Positions 41,144 through 49,413 of a stretch of 64,000 nt of DNA are shown here, in pieces. The translations under genes were made by a program, and so were the position numbers. The stretch is from Streptomyces lavendofoliae (GTDB lineage: Bacteria; Actinomycetota; Actinomycetes; Streptomycetales; Streptomycetaceae): NCBI RefSeq assembly GCF_014649735.1, contig NZ_BMTP01000008.1, positions 248,001-312,000 on the forward strand, read 5' to 3'. The notes beneath the pieces are model-generated. The model saw only the letters and a program-made list of their open reading frames with translations, was not told where the DNA came from and searched no databases. Numbering within the stretch: position 1 is the first letter of the stretch; each line of letters opens with the position of its first letter.

Positions 41144-41782
41144 GTGGCAACGTTCCGACTCCAAGGCACCAAAGTGCTGGCCGTCGACATGACCGGTGAC
41201 GCCGTCAAGGCGAAGAACGGCTCGATGGTCGCGTACGACGGTCAGATGGCCTTCAAGAAGATGTCCGGCGGCGGCGAGGGGCTGCGCGGGATGGTCACCC
41301 GCCGCCTCACCGGCGAGCAGATGGAGATGATGGAGGTGAAGGGGCAGGGCACCTGCTACTTCGCCGACCGCGCCTCCGAGATCAACCTGGTCTCCCTGCA
41401 CGGCGACAAGCTGTACGTCGAGTCCAGCAACCTGCTCTGCGCCGACGCCGGCCTGCGCACCGGCACCACGTTCACCGGCCTGCGCGGCGGGGCGAGTGGG
41501 ACCGGCCTGTTCACGACCACCGTCGAGGGCACCGGGCAGGCCGCGATCATGTCGGACGGCCCGGCCGTGGTGCTGCGCGTCACGCCGCAGTACCCGCTGT
41601 CGGTCGACCCCGGCGCGTACGTGGCCCACCAGGGCTCCCTCCAGCAGAACCTCCAGTCCGGTGTGACCTTCCGCACACTGATCGGCGAGGGTGGCGGCGA
41701 GGCGTTCCAGATCCGGTTCGAGGGCGACGGCCTCGTGTACGTCCAGCCCAGCGAGCGCAACACGGTCGGAGGGGACGTCTGA
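41144..41782 (+). CDS. AIM24 family protein, copy 1
   Basis: 212 residues, beta-rich AIM24/TTHA-type fold: VKAKNGSMVAYDGQMAFKKM, MVTRRLTGEQMEMMEVKG, GLFTTTVEGTGQAAIMSDGP and DPGAYVAHQGSLQQNL. The start GTG is 7 nt after a TACCGT box (41132-41137) with no ribosome site, so probably leaderless. Its TGA shares one base with the next ATG. First of three coupled paralogues. No known enzyme activity in bacteria; the yeast homologue is a mitochondrial inner-membrane organiser. Confidence 0.88.
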   Translation: MATFRLQGTKVLAVDMTGDAVKAKNGSMVAYDGQMAFKKMSGGGEGLRGMVTRRLTGEQMEMMEVKGQGTCYFADRASEINLVSLHGDKLYVESSNLLCADAGLRTGTTFTGLRGGASGTGLFTTTVEGTGQAAIMSDGPAVVLRVTPQYPLSVDPGAYVAHQGSLQQNLQSGVTFRTLIGEGGGEAFQIRFEGDGLVYVQPSERNTVGGDV

Positions 41783-42432
41783 TGTCCCTCCGCGAGGTGA
41801 ACTCGAAGATGGTCGAGGCGACCGTCTCCCCGGGTCAGAAGATGTTCAGCCAGCGTGGCGCGATGCTGGCGTACCGGGGCGACGTCACTTTCACGCCGAA
41901 CACGGCGGGTGGCCAGGGCGGCGTGATGTCGATGATCGGCCGCCGCGTCGCCGGTGAAGCGGCCCCGCTCATGACCGTCGAGGGCAGCGGCACCGTCGTG
42001 TTCGGGCACGGCGGCCACCACATCCAGGTCATCCGGCTGAGCGGCGACACCCTGTACGTCGAGGCCGACCGCCTGCTCGCCTTCGACGGCACCCTGGAGC
42101 AGGGCACCATGTTCATGGGCTCCCAGGGCGGCGTCATGGGCATGGTGCGCGGCCAGGTGACCGGGCAGGGCCTGTTCACCACCACCCTCAAGGGTCACGG
42201 CGCGGTCGCCGTGATGGCCCACGGCGGGGTGATCGAGCTGCCCGTCACCCCCGGCCGCCCCGTGCACGTCGATCCGCAGGCGTACGTGGCCCACCACGGC
42301 GACGTGCGCAACAAGCTCTCCACCGCGCTCGGCTGGCGCGACATGGTGGGGCGCGGCTCCGGCGAGGCGTTCCAGCTGGAGCTCAGCGGAAGCGGTGCGG
42401 TGTACGTCCAGGCGTCGGAGGAGAAGCTGTGA
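41782..42432 (+). CDS. AIM24 family protein, copy 2
   Basis: 216 residues. Same fold as copy 1 with parallel motifs: QRGAMLAYRGDVTFTPN, PLMTVEGSGTVVFGHGGH, GDTLYVEADRLLAFDGTL, GLFTTTLKGHGAVAVMAHGG and DPQAYVAHHGDVRNKL. Starts by TGATG overlap with copy 1 and ends by GTGA overlap with copy 3. No signal peptide or membrane helix. The Gly-rich repeats GGVMSMIGRR and GGVMGMVRGQ suggest an oligomeric beta structure. Confidence 0.88.
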   Translation: MSLREVNSKMVEATVSPGQKMFSQRGAMLAYRGDVTFTPNTAGGQGGVMSMIGRRVAGEAAPLMTVEGSGTVVFGHGGHHIQVIRLSGDTLYVEADRLLAFDGTLEQGTMFMGSQGGVMGMVRGQVTGQGLFTTTLKGHGAVAVMAHGGVIELPVTPGRPVHVDPQAYVAHHGDVRNKLSTALGWRDMVGRGSGEAFQLELSGSGAVYVQASEEKL

Positions 42433-43202
42433 GCACGCCCGTCATCCACGACCCCTCGACCCTGCCGAGCGACGACAACGTCAACGCGTACACCTTCTGC
42501 GTGGAGCTGAAGGGCTCCCAGTGGTTCCTGCAGAAGGGCAAGATGATCGCCTACTACGGGCGCATCGACTTCAACGGCATCGGGCACGGCCGCCTGGACC
42601 GGCTGGTGCGGACGAGCTTCCACTCGCCGCTCCACGCGAGCGACTGGGTGGTGGCGGAGGGCAGCGGCAAGATGCTGCTCGCGGACCGCGCCTTCGACGT
42701 CAACTCGTACGACCTGGACGACGGCAACCTCACCATCCGCGCCGGCAACCTCCTCGCGTACCAGCCGTCGCTGGCCCTGAAGCAGTCCATCGTGCCGGGC
42801 TTCCTCACCCTCCTGGGCACGGGGAAGTTCGTGGCCGCGTCGAACGGCCCGGTGGTCTTCATGGAACCGCCCCTGCGGGTGGACCCGCAGGCGCTGGTCG
42901 GCTGGGCGGACTGCCCCTCCCCCTGCCACCACTACGACCACGGCTACATGACCGGCGTCATGGGCGGCCTCCGGGCGCTGACCGGGCTCGGCGGGGCGTC
43001 GGGCGAGGAGCACCAGTTCGAGTTCGCCGGCGCGGGGACGGTGCTGCTCCAGTCGACGGAGGTGCTGATGGCGGACCCGGGGACGGGCACGGTGCCGCAC
43101 GAACCGGGCGTTCCTGGGGCGGGATCCGGCCACGGGCAGCAGGGATCCGCACCGCGCCTTCCCGGACAGCTGGGGGACCTCCAGCGTCGCTTCGGGCTGT
43201 GA
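42429..43202 (+). CDS. AIM24 family protein, copy 3
   Basis: 257 residues, the most diverged copy: ELKGSQWFLQKGKMIAYYGR, DWVVAEGSGKMLLADRAFD, GNLTIRAGNLLAYQPSLAL, DPQALVGWADCPSPCHHYDH. It keeps the fold but has a Cys/His cluster (C-P-S-P-C-H-H) absent in copies 1 and 2, possibly metal binding, and a Gly/Pro-rich tail. The GTG start overlaps the previous stop by 4 bp, so the three are expected in fixed ratio and probably form a complex. Confidence 0.86.
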   Translation: MSTPVIHDPSTLPSDDNVNAYTFCVELKGSQWFLQKGKMIAYYGRIDFNGIGHGRLDRLVRTSFHSPLHASDWVVAEGSGKMLLADRAFDVNSYDLDDGNLTIRAGNLLAYQPSLALKQSIVPGFLTLLGTGKFVAASNGPVVFMEPPLRVDPQALVGWADCPSPCHHYDHGYMTGVMGGLRALTGLGGASGEEHQFEFAGAGTVLLQSTEVLMADPGTGTVPHEPGVPGAGSGHGQQGSAPRLPGQLGDLQRRFGL

Positions 43203-43312
43203 GCGGTAGTCTGCGGAGTGTGACGCCCTCGAACGTCTGCACCCTTGACCCGGTACGGACGCGAGGACGGGGGGCCGGCGTGCCCGGCGTCACCGACCCG
43301 AAATCGTCCAGA

Positions 43313-43333
43313 ATTCAACTTCTTAGGTAGAAT
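43313..43333 (+). promoter_or_regulatory. imperfect palindrome over the absC-like promoter
   Basis: ATTCAAC (43313-43319) and GTAGAAT (43327-43333) form arms with one mismatch around 7 bp. The right arm contains TAGAAT, a good -10 box 7 nt before the ATG at 43340. Consistent with autoregulation by a MarR dimer. Confidence 0.45.
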
Positions 43334-43339
43334 CCATAT

Positions 43340-43816
43340 ATGGAGACCGAGACGGCCACCAACTGGCTGACCGATGCCGAGCAGTGCGCCTGGCGCACCT
43401 ATCTGGACGTCAACAGGCTGCTGACGTACCAGCTGGAGAAGGACCTCCAGCCATTCGGCCTGACCAACAACGACTACGAGATCCTGGTCAACCTCTCGGA
43501 GGCGCCCGACCGCCGCCTCCGCATGAGCGACCTCGCCGCCGCGACACTCCAGTCCAAGAGCCGGCTCTCCCACCAGATCACCCGTATGGAGAACGCGGGC
43601 CTGGTCCGCAGGGAGAACTGCGAGTCCGACCGGCGGGGACTGTACGCGGTGCTCACCGAGCAGGGGATGGAGACCATGCAGAAGGTGGCCCCCCACCACG
43701 TCGACTCCGTGCGCAAGCACTTCATCGACCTGCTGAGCCCCGAGGCCCTGGACGGCCTGCGCCAGTCCCTGAAACCCATCGCCGAACAGCTCCGGGGCCT
43801 GCGCGGCAAACCCTGA
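43340..43816 (+). CDS. absC: MarR-family regulator, AbsC-like
   Basis: 158 residues. Winged HTH: LTNNDYEILVNLSEAPDRRL, MSDLAAATLQSKSRLSHQITRMENAGLVRRENCESDRRG. By position (next to a rapA1/rapA2-type two-component pair and three AIM24 genes) it corresponds to SCO5405 AbsC of S. coelicolor, a zinc-linked pleiotropic regulator of antibiotic production. His and Cys residues that could bind zinc are visible (EQC, KVAPHHVDSVRKHF) but I cannot prove the sites. The symbol rests on synteny memory. Convergent with the kinase gene. Confidence 0.85.
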   Translation: METETATNWLTDAEQCAWRTYLDVNRLLTYQLEKDLQPFGLTNNDYEILVNLSEAPDRRLRMSDLAAATLQSKSRLSHQITRMENAGLVRRENCESDRRGLYAVLTEQGMETMQKVAPHHVDSVRKHFIDLLSPEALDGLRQSLKPIAEQLRGLRGKP

Positions 43817-43827
43817 CGGGCCGCGGC

Positions 43828-45180
43828 TCACCCGGCCGCCGGCAACCGCAGCTCGAACCGCGCGCCGCCCGACCCCGCACGCCCCACCCGGAGCGTGCCG
43901 CCATGACGTACCGCCACGTCACGGGCGATGGCCAGCCCCAGCCCCGCGCCCCCCTCGTCGCGGCTGCGCGCGTCGTCCAGACGGACGAACCGCTCGAAGA
44001 CGCGCTCCCGCTCGGGCTCCGGCACGCCGGCTCCGTCGTCCTCGACGGCCAGCACGACGTGCCGGCCCTCGCGGCGCACCGTCACGGCCACCGCCGTCTC
44101 CGCGTGCCGCTGGGCGTTGTCCAGCAGGTTGCCCAGCACGCGCGCCAGGTGCCCGCGCGAGCCGTCGACCTCGGCCTCCACCGCCTCGACGCGCACCGGC
44201 ACCCGGTCGCCCGTCCGCTGGGCCACCTCCTGCCGGGTCAGGGCCGCCAGGTCCACCCGCCCGGAGCCGGGCCGCTCCCCCGCGTCCAGCCGCGCCAGCA
44301 GCAGCAGGTCCGCCGCGAGCCGCTGCAGCCGTACGGTGTCGGCGACCGCCCCCGGGAGGTCCAGCAGCTCCGGGTGCGCCGCGCCGACCTCCAGCTGGGT
44401 GCGCAGGCTCGCGACGGGGCTGCGCAGCTCGTGCGAAGCGTCCGCGACGAACCGCCGCTGCCGCTCCACGCTCGCCTCCAGCACGGCCAGCGTCTCGTTC
44501 GTCGTCCGCGCCAGCCGCGCCACCTCGTCGCGCGTCGCCGGCTCCGGGACGCGCCGCGACAGGTCCTCCGACGCCGTGATCGCGGCCATCTCCCGCCGGA
44601 TGCCCTCGACCGGCCGCAGCGCCCGGCGCGTCACCAGCCACGTCACGCCGCCCACGACGAGCAGCAGCGGCGGCAGCGCGGCCAGCATCGCGCCCCGCAC
44701 ACCCGCGACCGTCGCCTCCTCGGTGGCGAGCGGCGCCCCCGCGTACACGGTCACCCCCGACACCTCGACGGCGGCGAAGCGGTACGTCGCCGTCTCGCCG
44801 TCGACCGTGACCTCCCCCGTCGAGTGGTCCACGTCCTCCGACACCTCGCCGCCCCCGGCTCCGCCCGCGACGGCCCTCGTGCCGGGGCTCGACGTCCCCG
44901 CGATCCGCTGGACGTCCTCCCCGACGGCGACCACCCGCCCACGGTCGTCGACCACCTGCACCGGGTGCTCCTCGGTGTCGTCGGGCAGGTCGAGCTCGGC
45001 GAAGGGCGTGCCGTTGGCGATCTGCGACGCCACCGAGCGTGCCGCCACCTCCGCCTGCAGCCCCGCCTGGTCCACCAGGTTGCCGCGCAGCACCCCCAAC
45101 AGCGCCACGCCCGCCACCACCAGGGCGAGAGCGACCACGAGCGTGGCTCCCAGCGCGGTCCGCGCGCGTACCGAACTCAC
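43828..45180 (-). CDS. rapA2: OmpR-class sensor histidine kinase, RapA2-like
   Basis: 450 residues. TM1 at 10-30 (LGATLVVALALVVAGVALLG), an extracytoplasmic acidic loop, TM2 (MLAALPPLLLVVGGVTWLVT), HAMP, then HisKA with RFVADASHELRSPVASLRTQ (phospho-His) and HATPase_c with LGNLLDNAQRHAET, EDDGAGVPE, GGAGLGLAIARDVA. The GTG start overlaps the response-regulator stop by 4 bp. Synteny suggests SCO5404, RapA2, implicated in actinorhodin control in S. coelicolor. Confidence 0.9.
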   Translation of the reverse strand: MSSVRARTALGATLVVALALVVAGVALLGVLRGNLVDQAGLQAEVAARSVASQIANGTPFAELDLPDDTEEHPVQVVDDRGRVVAVGEDVQRIAGTSSPGTRAVAGGAGGGEVSEDVDHSTGEVTVDGETATYRFAAVEVSGVTVYAGAPLATEEATVAGVRGAMLAALPPLLLVVGGVTWLVTRRALRPVEGIRREMAAITASEDLSRRVPEPATRDEVARLARTTNETLAVLEASVERQRRFVADASHELRSPVASLRTQLEVGAAHPELLDLPGAVADTVRLQRLAADLLLLARLDAGERPGSGRVDLAALTRQEVAQRTGDRVPVRVEAVEAEVDGSRGHLARVLGNLLDNAQRHAETAVAVTVRREGRHVVLAVEDDGAGVPEPERERVFERFVRLDDARSRDEGGAGLGLAIARDVAVRHGGTLRVGRAGSGGARFELRLPAAG

Positions 45181-45836
45181 CGCCGCTCCAGCCGGTACCC
45201 GGCGCCCCGCACCGTCGTGATGACCCCCGGCCCCAGCTTCCGCCGCAGCGCGCTCACGTACACCTCGACGATGTTCGGATCGCCCTCGTAGGCGAAGTCC
45301 CACACGTGCTCCAGGACCTCCGACTTCGACACGACCTCCCCCGCCCGGGTGGCCAGCTCCTCCAGCACGGCGAACTCCTTGGTGGTGAGGGCCACCTCCT
45401 CCTCCCCCACCCGGACCCGCCGCCCCGCCGTGTCCACGGTGAGCGCCCCCACCCGGAGCACCGGCGACGCGGAGCCCCCGCCGCGCCGCAGCAGCGCCCT
45501 GACCCGCGCCAGCAGCACCACGTACGAGAACGGCTTGGTCAGGTAGTCGTCGGCCCCCGTGTCGAGGCCCTCCGCCTCGTCGTACTCGCCGTCCTTCGCG
45601 GTGAGCATCAGGATCGGTACGTCGTTCCCGGCGGCCCGCAGCGCGCCGCACACCCGGTAGCCGTTCATCCCCGGCAGCATGATGTCGAGGACGACCAGGT
45701 CGTACGCCCCCTCGCCCGCCTGGTGCAGGCCCTCCAGCCCGTCGTGGACGACGTCCACGGCGAACCCCTCGGCCCGCAGGCCGGCCGCCAGCGACAGGGC
45801 CAGCCTCTTCTCGTCCTCCACGATCAACAGGCGCAT
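45177..45836 (-). CDS. rapA1: OmpR-family response regulator, RapA1-like
   Basis: 219 residues. Receiver with EDE at 7-9 region (LLIVEDEKRLA), Asp in DLVVLDIMLPGMNGYRV (about 51) and Lys in DDYLTKPFSY; C-terminal winged helix ending NIVEVYVSALRRKLGPGVIT and VRGAGYRLERR. Divergent from a PepSY protein gene; three direct TTCAGC repeats lie between, the usual binding pattern of this class. Synteny suggests SCO5403, RapA1. Confidence 0.92.
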   Translation of the reverse strand: MRLLIVEDEKRLALSLAAGLRAEGFAVDVVHDGLEGLHQAGEGAYDLVVLDIMLPGMNGYRVCGALRAAGNDVPILMLTAKDGEYDEAEGLDTGADDYLTKPFSYVVLLARVRALLRRGGGSASPVLRVGALTVDTAGRRVRVGEEEVALTTKEFAVLEELATRAGEVVSKSEVLEHVWDFAYEGDPNIVEVYVSALRRKLGPGVITTVRGAGYRLERR

Positions 45837-45870
45837 GCGTTCAGGGTCCCAAACGGAAGCTGAAGAACCC

Positions 45871-45897
45871 TTCAGCCGCCTTCAGCGTGGGTTCAGC
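45871..45897. promoter_or_regulatory. direct TTCAGC repeats, response-regulator binding site
   Basis: TTCAGC at 45871, 45881 and 45892 (10-11 bp spacing, one helical turn), with inverted or partial copies at 45838-45843 and 45859-45864. They lie in the 118-bp gap between the response regulator and PepSY genes. Confidence 0.75.
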
Positions 45898-45954
45898 GAG
45901 CCGTCGGCACCGTGGTGGGCGTACCGAACGCACCATCGCATCGGAGGACCTCCC

Positions 45955-46287
45955 ATGAAGCGCAACCTCATCATCGCCACGATCGCGGCGGCGGCCCTGG
46001 CCACGGGCGGCACGGCGGCCGCGTTCGCCACCGCGTCGGAGGACGGCGACGCGCCCGTGAAGGCTCCCGAGGTCACGGCCCGGCAGGCCCTCGACGCGGT
46101 CGCCTCCCACGGCACCGTGCTGTCGCTGGACCTGGACGACGACGGCGACGCCAAGCCGGCCTGGGACGTCGAGCTGCTCACCAAGGACGGCAAGACCCAG
46201 GACTGGACGGTGGACGCGCGGACGGCGAAGGCGAAGCTGGACGCCTCGGGCGCGTCGGACACCTCGGACGGCTCCGACGACGACTGA
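45955..46287 (+). CDS. exported PepSY-domain protein
   Basis: 110 residues. Signal peptide LIIATIAAAALATGGTAAAFA, then one PepSY-like unit (TARQALDAVASHGTVLSLDL, PAWDVELLTKDGKTQDWTVD), then an Asp/Ser-rich tail. The ATG has GGAGG 7 nt upstream. PepSY proteins divergent from OmpR-type two-component systems are often their main target and may modulate the sensor outside the membrane. Target status here is inferred from the TTCAGC repeats. Confidence 0.88.
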   Translation: MKRNLIIATIAAAALATGGTAAAFATASEDGDAPVKAPEVTARQALDAVASHGTVLSLDLDDDGDAKPAWDVELLTKDGKTQDWTVDARTAKAKLDASGASDTSDGSDDD

Positions 46288-46463
46288 CGGCCGGGCCCCC
46301 GTCCGGCGGCGGCGGCGGGCCCTCCCCGGGGGCCGGCGGCCCGCTCTCCCCAGGCCGGCTGCCGACCGGTGGGGGTGGGGTGGGCCCCTGCGGGCTCACC
46401 TCCTCGGGGCCGGCGGCCCCACGGCTGGACGCCCGGCCGGGCCGCACCCCGGCCGGGCCACTG

Positions 46464-47423
46464 TCACCGGCCCGTCAGGCCCGCCACCAGCTCGTCCGCC
46501 GCCGCGTACGGGTCCAGCTCGCCCGCCACGATGCGCTCCGAGAGCGCGTCCAGGCGCCGGTCGCCGTGGAGGTCGCCGATCCGTTCCCGCAGGGCGGTGA
46601 CCGCGATCGTCTCGACCTCGTGCGCCGCCCGCGCGCGGCGGCGTTCCGCGAGGACGCCCCGTTCCTCCATCCACGCGCGGTGCTTCTCCAGCGCCTCGAC
46701 GACCTCGTCGACGCCCTCGCCCCGCGCGGCGACCGTCTTCACGATCGGCGGCCGCCAGTCGCCGGGCCCGCGCGACTCACCGAGCCCGAGCATGTGGTTC
46801 AGCTCGCGTGCCGTCGCGTCGGCACCGTCCCGGTCGGCCTTGTTGACGACGTACACGTCGCCGATCTCCAGGATGCCCGCCTTCGCCGCCTGGATGCCGT
46901 CGCCCATGCCGGGCGCGAGCAGCACCACGGACGTGTCGGCCTGCGAGGCGATCTCGACCTCCGACTGCCCGACGCCGACCGTCTCGACGAGCACCACGTC
47001 GCAGCCGGCCGCGTCCAGCACCCGGATGGCCTGGGGGGCGGCCCAGGCCAGCCCGCCCAGGTGTCCCCGGGTCGCCATCGAGCGGATGTACACGCCGGGG
47101 TCCGACGCGTGCTCGGACATCCGCACCCGGTCACCGAGCAGCGCGCCGCCGCTGAACGGCGACGACGGGTCGACGGCGAGCACACCGACCCGCTTCCCGG
47201 CCCGCCGGTACGCGCTGACCAGCGCCGACGTCGACGTCGACTTGCCGACGCCGGGCGAGCCGGTGAGGCCCACGACGTACGCGCCGCCCGCGAGCGGGGC
47301 CAGCGCCGCCATCACCTCACGGAGCTGCGGGGACGCCCCCTCCACGAGCGAGATCAGCCGGGCCACGGCACGCGGCCGGCCCTCCCGTGCCTGGGCGACC
47401 AGTGCGGGGACGTCCACCTTCAC
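46464..47423 (-). CDS. meaB: MeaB-type GTPase chaperone of B12-dependent acyl-CoA mutases
   Basis: 319 residues, G3E family. Walker A GLTGSPGVGKSTSTSALVSA, VLAVDPSSPFSGGALLGDRVRM, Walker B/switch VLVETVGVGQSEVEIA, and guanine motif VVNKADRDGAD. The C-terminal dimerisation arm is complete. It protects and reloads cobalamin in methylmalonyl-CoA or isobutyryl-CoA mutase; icmA is in the same window but 12 kb away. Start GTG 47423 with AAGGAG 7-9 nt upstream. 28 bp after the thiolase start-side operon partner stop (47452), so likely co-transcribed with it. Confidence 0.94.
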   Translation of the reverse strand: MKVDVPALVAQAREGRPRAVARLISLVEGASPQLREVMAALAPLAGGAYVVGLTGSPGVGKSTSTSALVSAYRRAGKRVGVLAVDPSSPFSGGALLGDRVRMSEHASDPGVYIRSMATRGHLGGLAWAAPQAIRVLDAAGCDVVLVETVGVGQSEVEIASQADTSVVLLAPGMGDGIQAAKAGILEIGDVYVVNKADRDGADATARELNHMLGLGESRGPGDWRPPIVKTVAARGEGVDEVVEALEKHRAWMEERGVLAERRRARAAHEVETIAVTALRERIGDLHGDRRLDALSERIVAGELDPYAAADELVAGLTGR

Positions 47424-47451
47424 GTACGTAGCTCCTTACTCGCAGCGAGGA

Positions 47452-48660
47452 TTACTTGCCGTTGCCCGGGACGCGGAGGATCAGCGCGTCGCCCTGACCG
47501 CCGCCGCCGCACAGCGCCGCCGCGCCGACCCCGCCGCCGCGCCGCTTGAGCTCCAGCGCCAGGTGGAGGACGACACGGGCGCCGGACATGCCGATCGGGT
47601 GCCCGAGCGCGATCGCGCCGCCGTTGACGTTCACCTTTTCCGGGGACACCCCGAGGTCCTTCATTGACTGGACGGCGACGGCCGCGAACGCCTCGTTGAT
47701 CTCGATCAGGTCGAGGTCGGCGACGTCCAGCCCCTCCTTCTTCAGCGCGTGCCGGATGGCGTTCGACGGCTGGGACTGGAGGGAGTTGTCCGGACCGGCG
47801 ACGTTGCCGTGGGCGCCGATCTCGGCGATCCAGTCGAGGCCGAGCTCCTCGGCCCTCGCCTTGCTCATCACGACCACGGCGGCGGCGCCGTCGGAGATCT
47901 GGGAGGAGGTGCCCGCGGTGATCGTGCCGTCCTTGGCGAAGGCCGGGCGGAGCTTGCCCAGGGACTCGGCCGTGGTCTCGGGCCGGATGCCCTCGTCCTT
48001 GCTGAAGACGACCGGCTCGCCCTTGCGCTGCGGGATCTCCACCGGCGTGATCTCCGCCTCGAAGAGGCCGTTCTTCTGCGCGGCGGCGGCCCGCTGGTGG
48101 GACAGGGCGGCGATCTCGTCCTGCGCCTCACGGGCGATGCCCAGGCGCGTGTTGTGCTTCTCCGTGGACTCGCCCATGGCGATGTTCTCGAAGGAGTCGG
48201 TGAGGCCGTCGTACGCCATGGCGTCGATCATCTCGATCGCACCGTACTTGTAGCCCTCGCGGGACTTGGGCAGCAGGTGCGGCGCGTTGGTCATGGACTC
48301 CTGGCCGCCGGCCACGACGACGTCGAACTCGCCGGCGCGGATCAGCTGGTCCGCCAGCGCGATCGCGTCGAGACCCGAGAGACACACCTTGTTGATGGTG
48401 AGCGCGGGCACGTTCATGGGGATGCCGGCCTTGACGGCGGCCTGACGGGCGGGGATCTGGCCGGCGCCGGCCTGCAGCACCTGGCCCATGATCACGTACT
48501 GCACCTGGTCACCGCCGATGCCGGCCCGGTCCAGCGCGGCCTTGATGGCGAAGCCGCCGAGGTCGGCGCCCGAGAAGGTCTTCAGCGAGCCGAGGAGGCG
48601 GCCCATGGGCGTACGCGCGCCCGCGACGATGACTGAGGTGGTACCGGTCGTTCCAGACAT
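47452..48660 (-). CDS. acetyl-CoA C-acetyltransferase (thiolase)
   Basis: 402 residues. Active Cys in NKVCLSGLDAIALA (about 90), VVAGGQESMTNAPHLL, EINEAFAAVAVQS, His in NGGAIALGHPIGMSGARV and second Cys in ALCGGGGQGDALIL: biosynthetic/degradative thiolase II layout. Forms or cleaves acetoacetyl-CoA. Start ATG 48660 with AAGGGG upstream; the longer frame is rejected because the leading residues are unlike any thiolase. Upstream of meaB in an operon and divergent from mce, placing it in acyl-CoA and ethylmalonyl/methylmalonyl metabolism. Confidence 0.95.
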   Translation of the reverse strand: MSGTTGTTSVIVAGARTPMGRLLGSLKTFSGADLGGFAIKAALDRAGIGGDQVQYVIMGQVLQAGAGQIPARQAAVKAGIPMNVPALTINKVCLSGLDAIALADQLIRAGEFDVVVAGGQESMTNAPHLLPKSREGYKYGAIEMIDAMAYDGLTDSFENIAMGESTEKHNTRLGIAREAQDEIAALSHQRAAAAQKNGLFEAEITPVEIPQRKGEPVVFSKDEGIRPETTAESLGKLRPAFAKDGTITAGTSSQISDGAAAVVVMSKARAEELGLDWIAEIGAHGNVAGPDNSLQSQPSNAIRHALKKEGLDVADLDLIEINEAFAAVAVQSMKDLGVSPEKVNVNGGAIALGHPIGMSGARVVLHLALELKRRGGGVGAAALCGGGGQGDALILRVPGNGK

Positions 48661-48698
48661 GAGGCACGGCCCCTTGGATGTGGGAGTGAACGAGGGTT

Positions 48699-48721
48699 TA
48701 CCGCCAATGTACTGAGCGGTA
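48699..48721. promoter_or_regulatory. inverted repeat in the thiolase / mce divergent promoter
   Basis: TACCGC (48699-48704) and GCGGTA (48716-48721), 11-bp spacer. Single 6-bp arms, so modest evidence for an operator. Confidence 0.35.
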
Positions 48722-48797
48722 CGTGTCCTGGTCACCGGGCAGCCAGTGTGACGGCGCGCACGTTGCGTAACCACCTCCTCCGCGCTGCACTGGTCCC

Positions 48798-49238
48798 ATG
48801 CTGACGCGAATCGACCACATCGGGATCGCCTGTTTCGACCTCGACAAGACCGTTGAGTTCTACCGTGCCACGTACGGCTTCGAGGTGTTCCACGAGGAAG
48901 TCAACGAGGAGCAGGGAGTCCGCGAGGCCATGCTCAAGATCAACGAGACGTCCGACGGGGGCGCCTCCTACCTCCAGCTCCTGGAGCCCACCCGCGAGGA
49001 CTCCGCCGTGGGCAAGTGGCTCGCCAAGAACGGCGAGGGCGTGCACCACATCGCCTTCGGCACGGCGGACGTCGACGGGGACGCCGACGCGATCCGTGAA
49101 AAGGGTGTGCGGGTTCTGTACGACGAGCCGCGCATCGGCTCCATGGGATCCCGTATCACGTTCCTGCACCCCAAGGACTGTCACGGCGTGCTGACGGAAC
49201 TGGTGACCTCGGCCGGGACGTCCTCGGTGGAGCACTGA
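48798..49238 (+). CDS. mce: methylmalonyl-CoA epimerase
   Basis: 146 residues of the VOC fold. Metal ligands in place: His in RIDHIGIACF, Gln in ASYLQLLEP, His in GVHHIAFGTADV, Glu in CHGVLTELV. Interconverts 2R- and 2S-methylmalonyl-CoA, linking propionate and branched-chain catabolism to polyketide extender supply. Fits with meaB and thiolase divergently upstream. No ribosome site is seen before the ATG. 175 bp upstream of scy. Confidence 0.95.
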   Translation: MLTRIDHIGIACFDLDKTVEFYRATYGFEVFHEEVNEEQGVREAMLKINETSDGGASYLQLLEPTREDSAVGKWLAKNGEGVHHIAFGTADVDGDADAIREKGVRVLYDEPRIGSMGSRITFLHPKDCHGVLTELVTSAGTSSVEH

Positions 49239-49413
49239 CCTCCGGATTCCTGGCCCGGTAGAGTGGGCGGCTCCGGGCCGGGGCCGGATCGGGGCCGTGC
49301 CGCGGCGTCGTGGTCGAGCCATTCGATCTGACACCATTCCCCGGGGGGCCGTTCGCCGGCGAACGGTGCTCGTACCAAGAGAGTTGCGACCAGGGGACGG
49401 ATGGGACCGCGCA

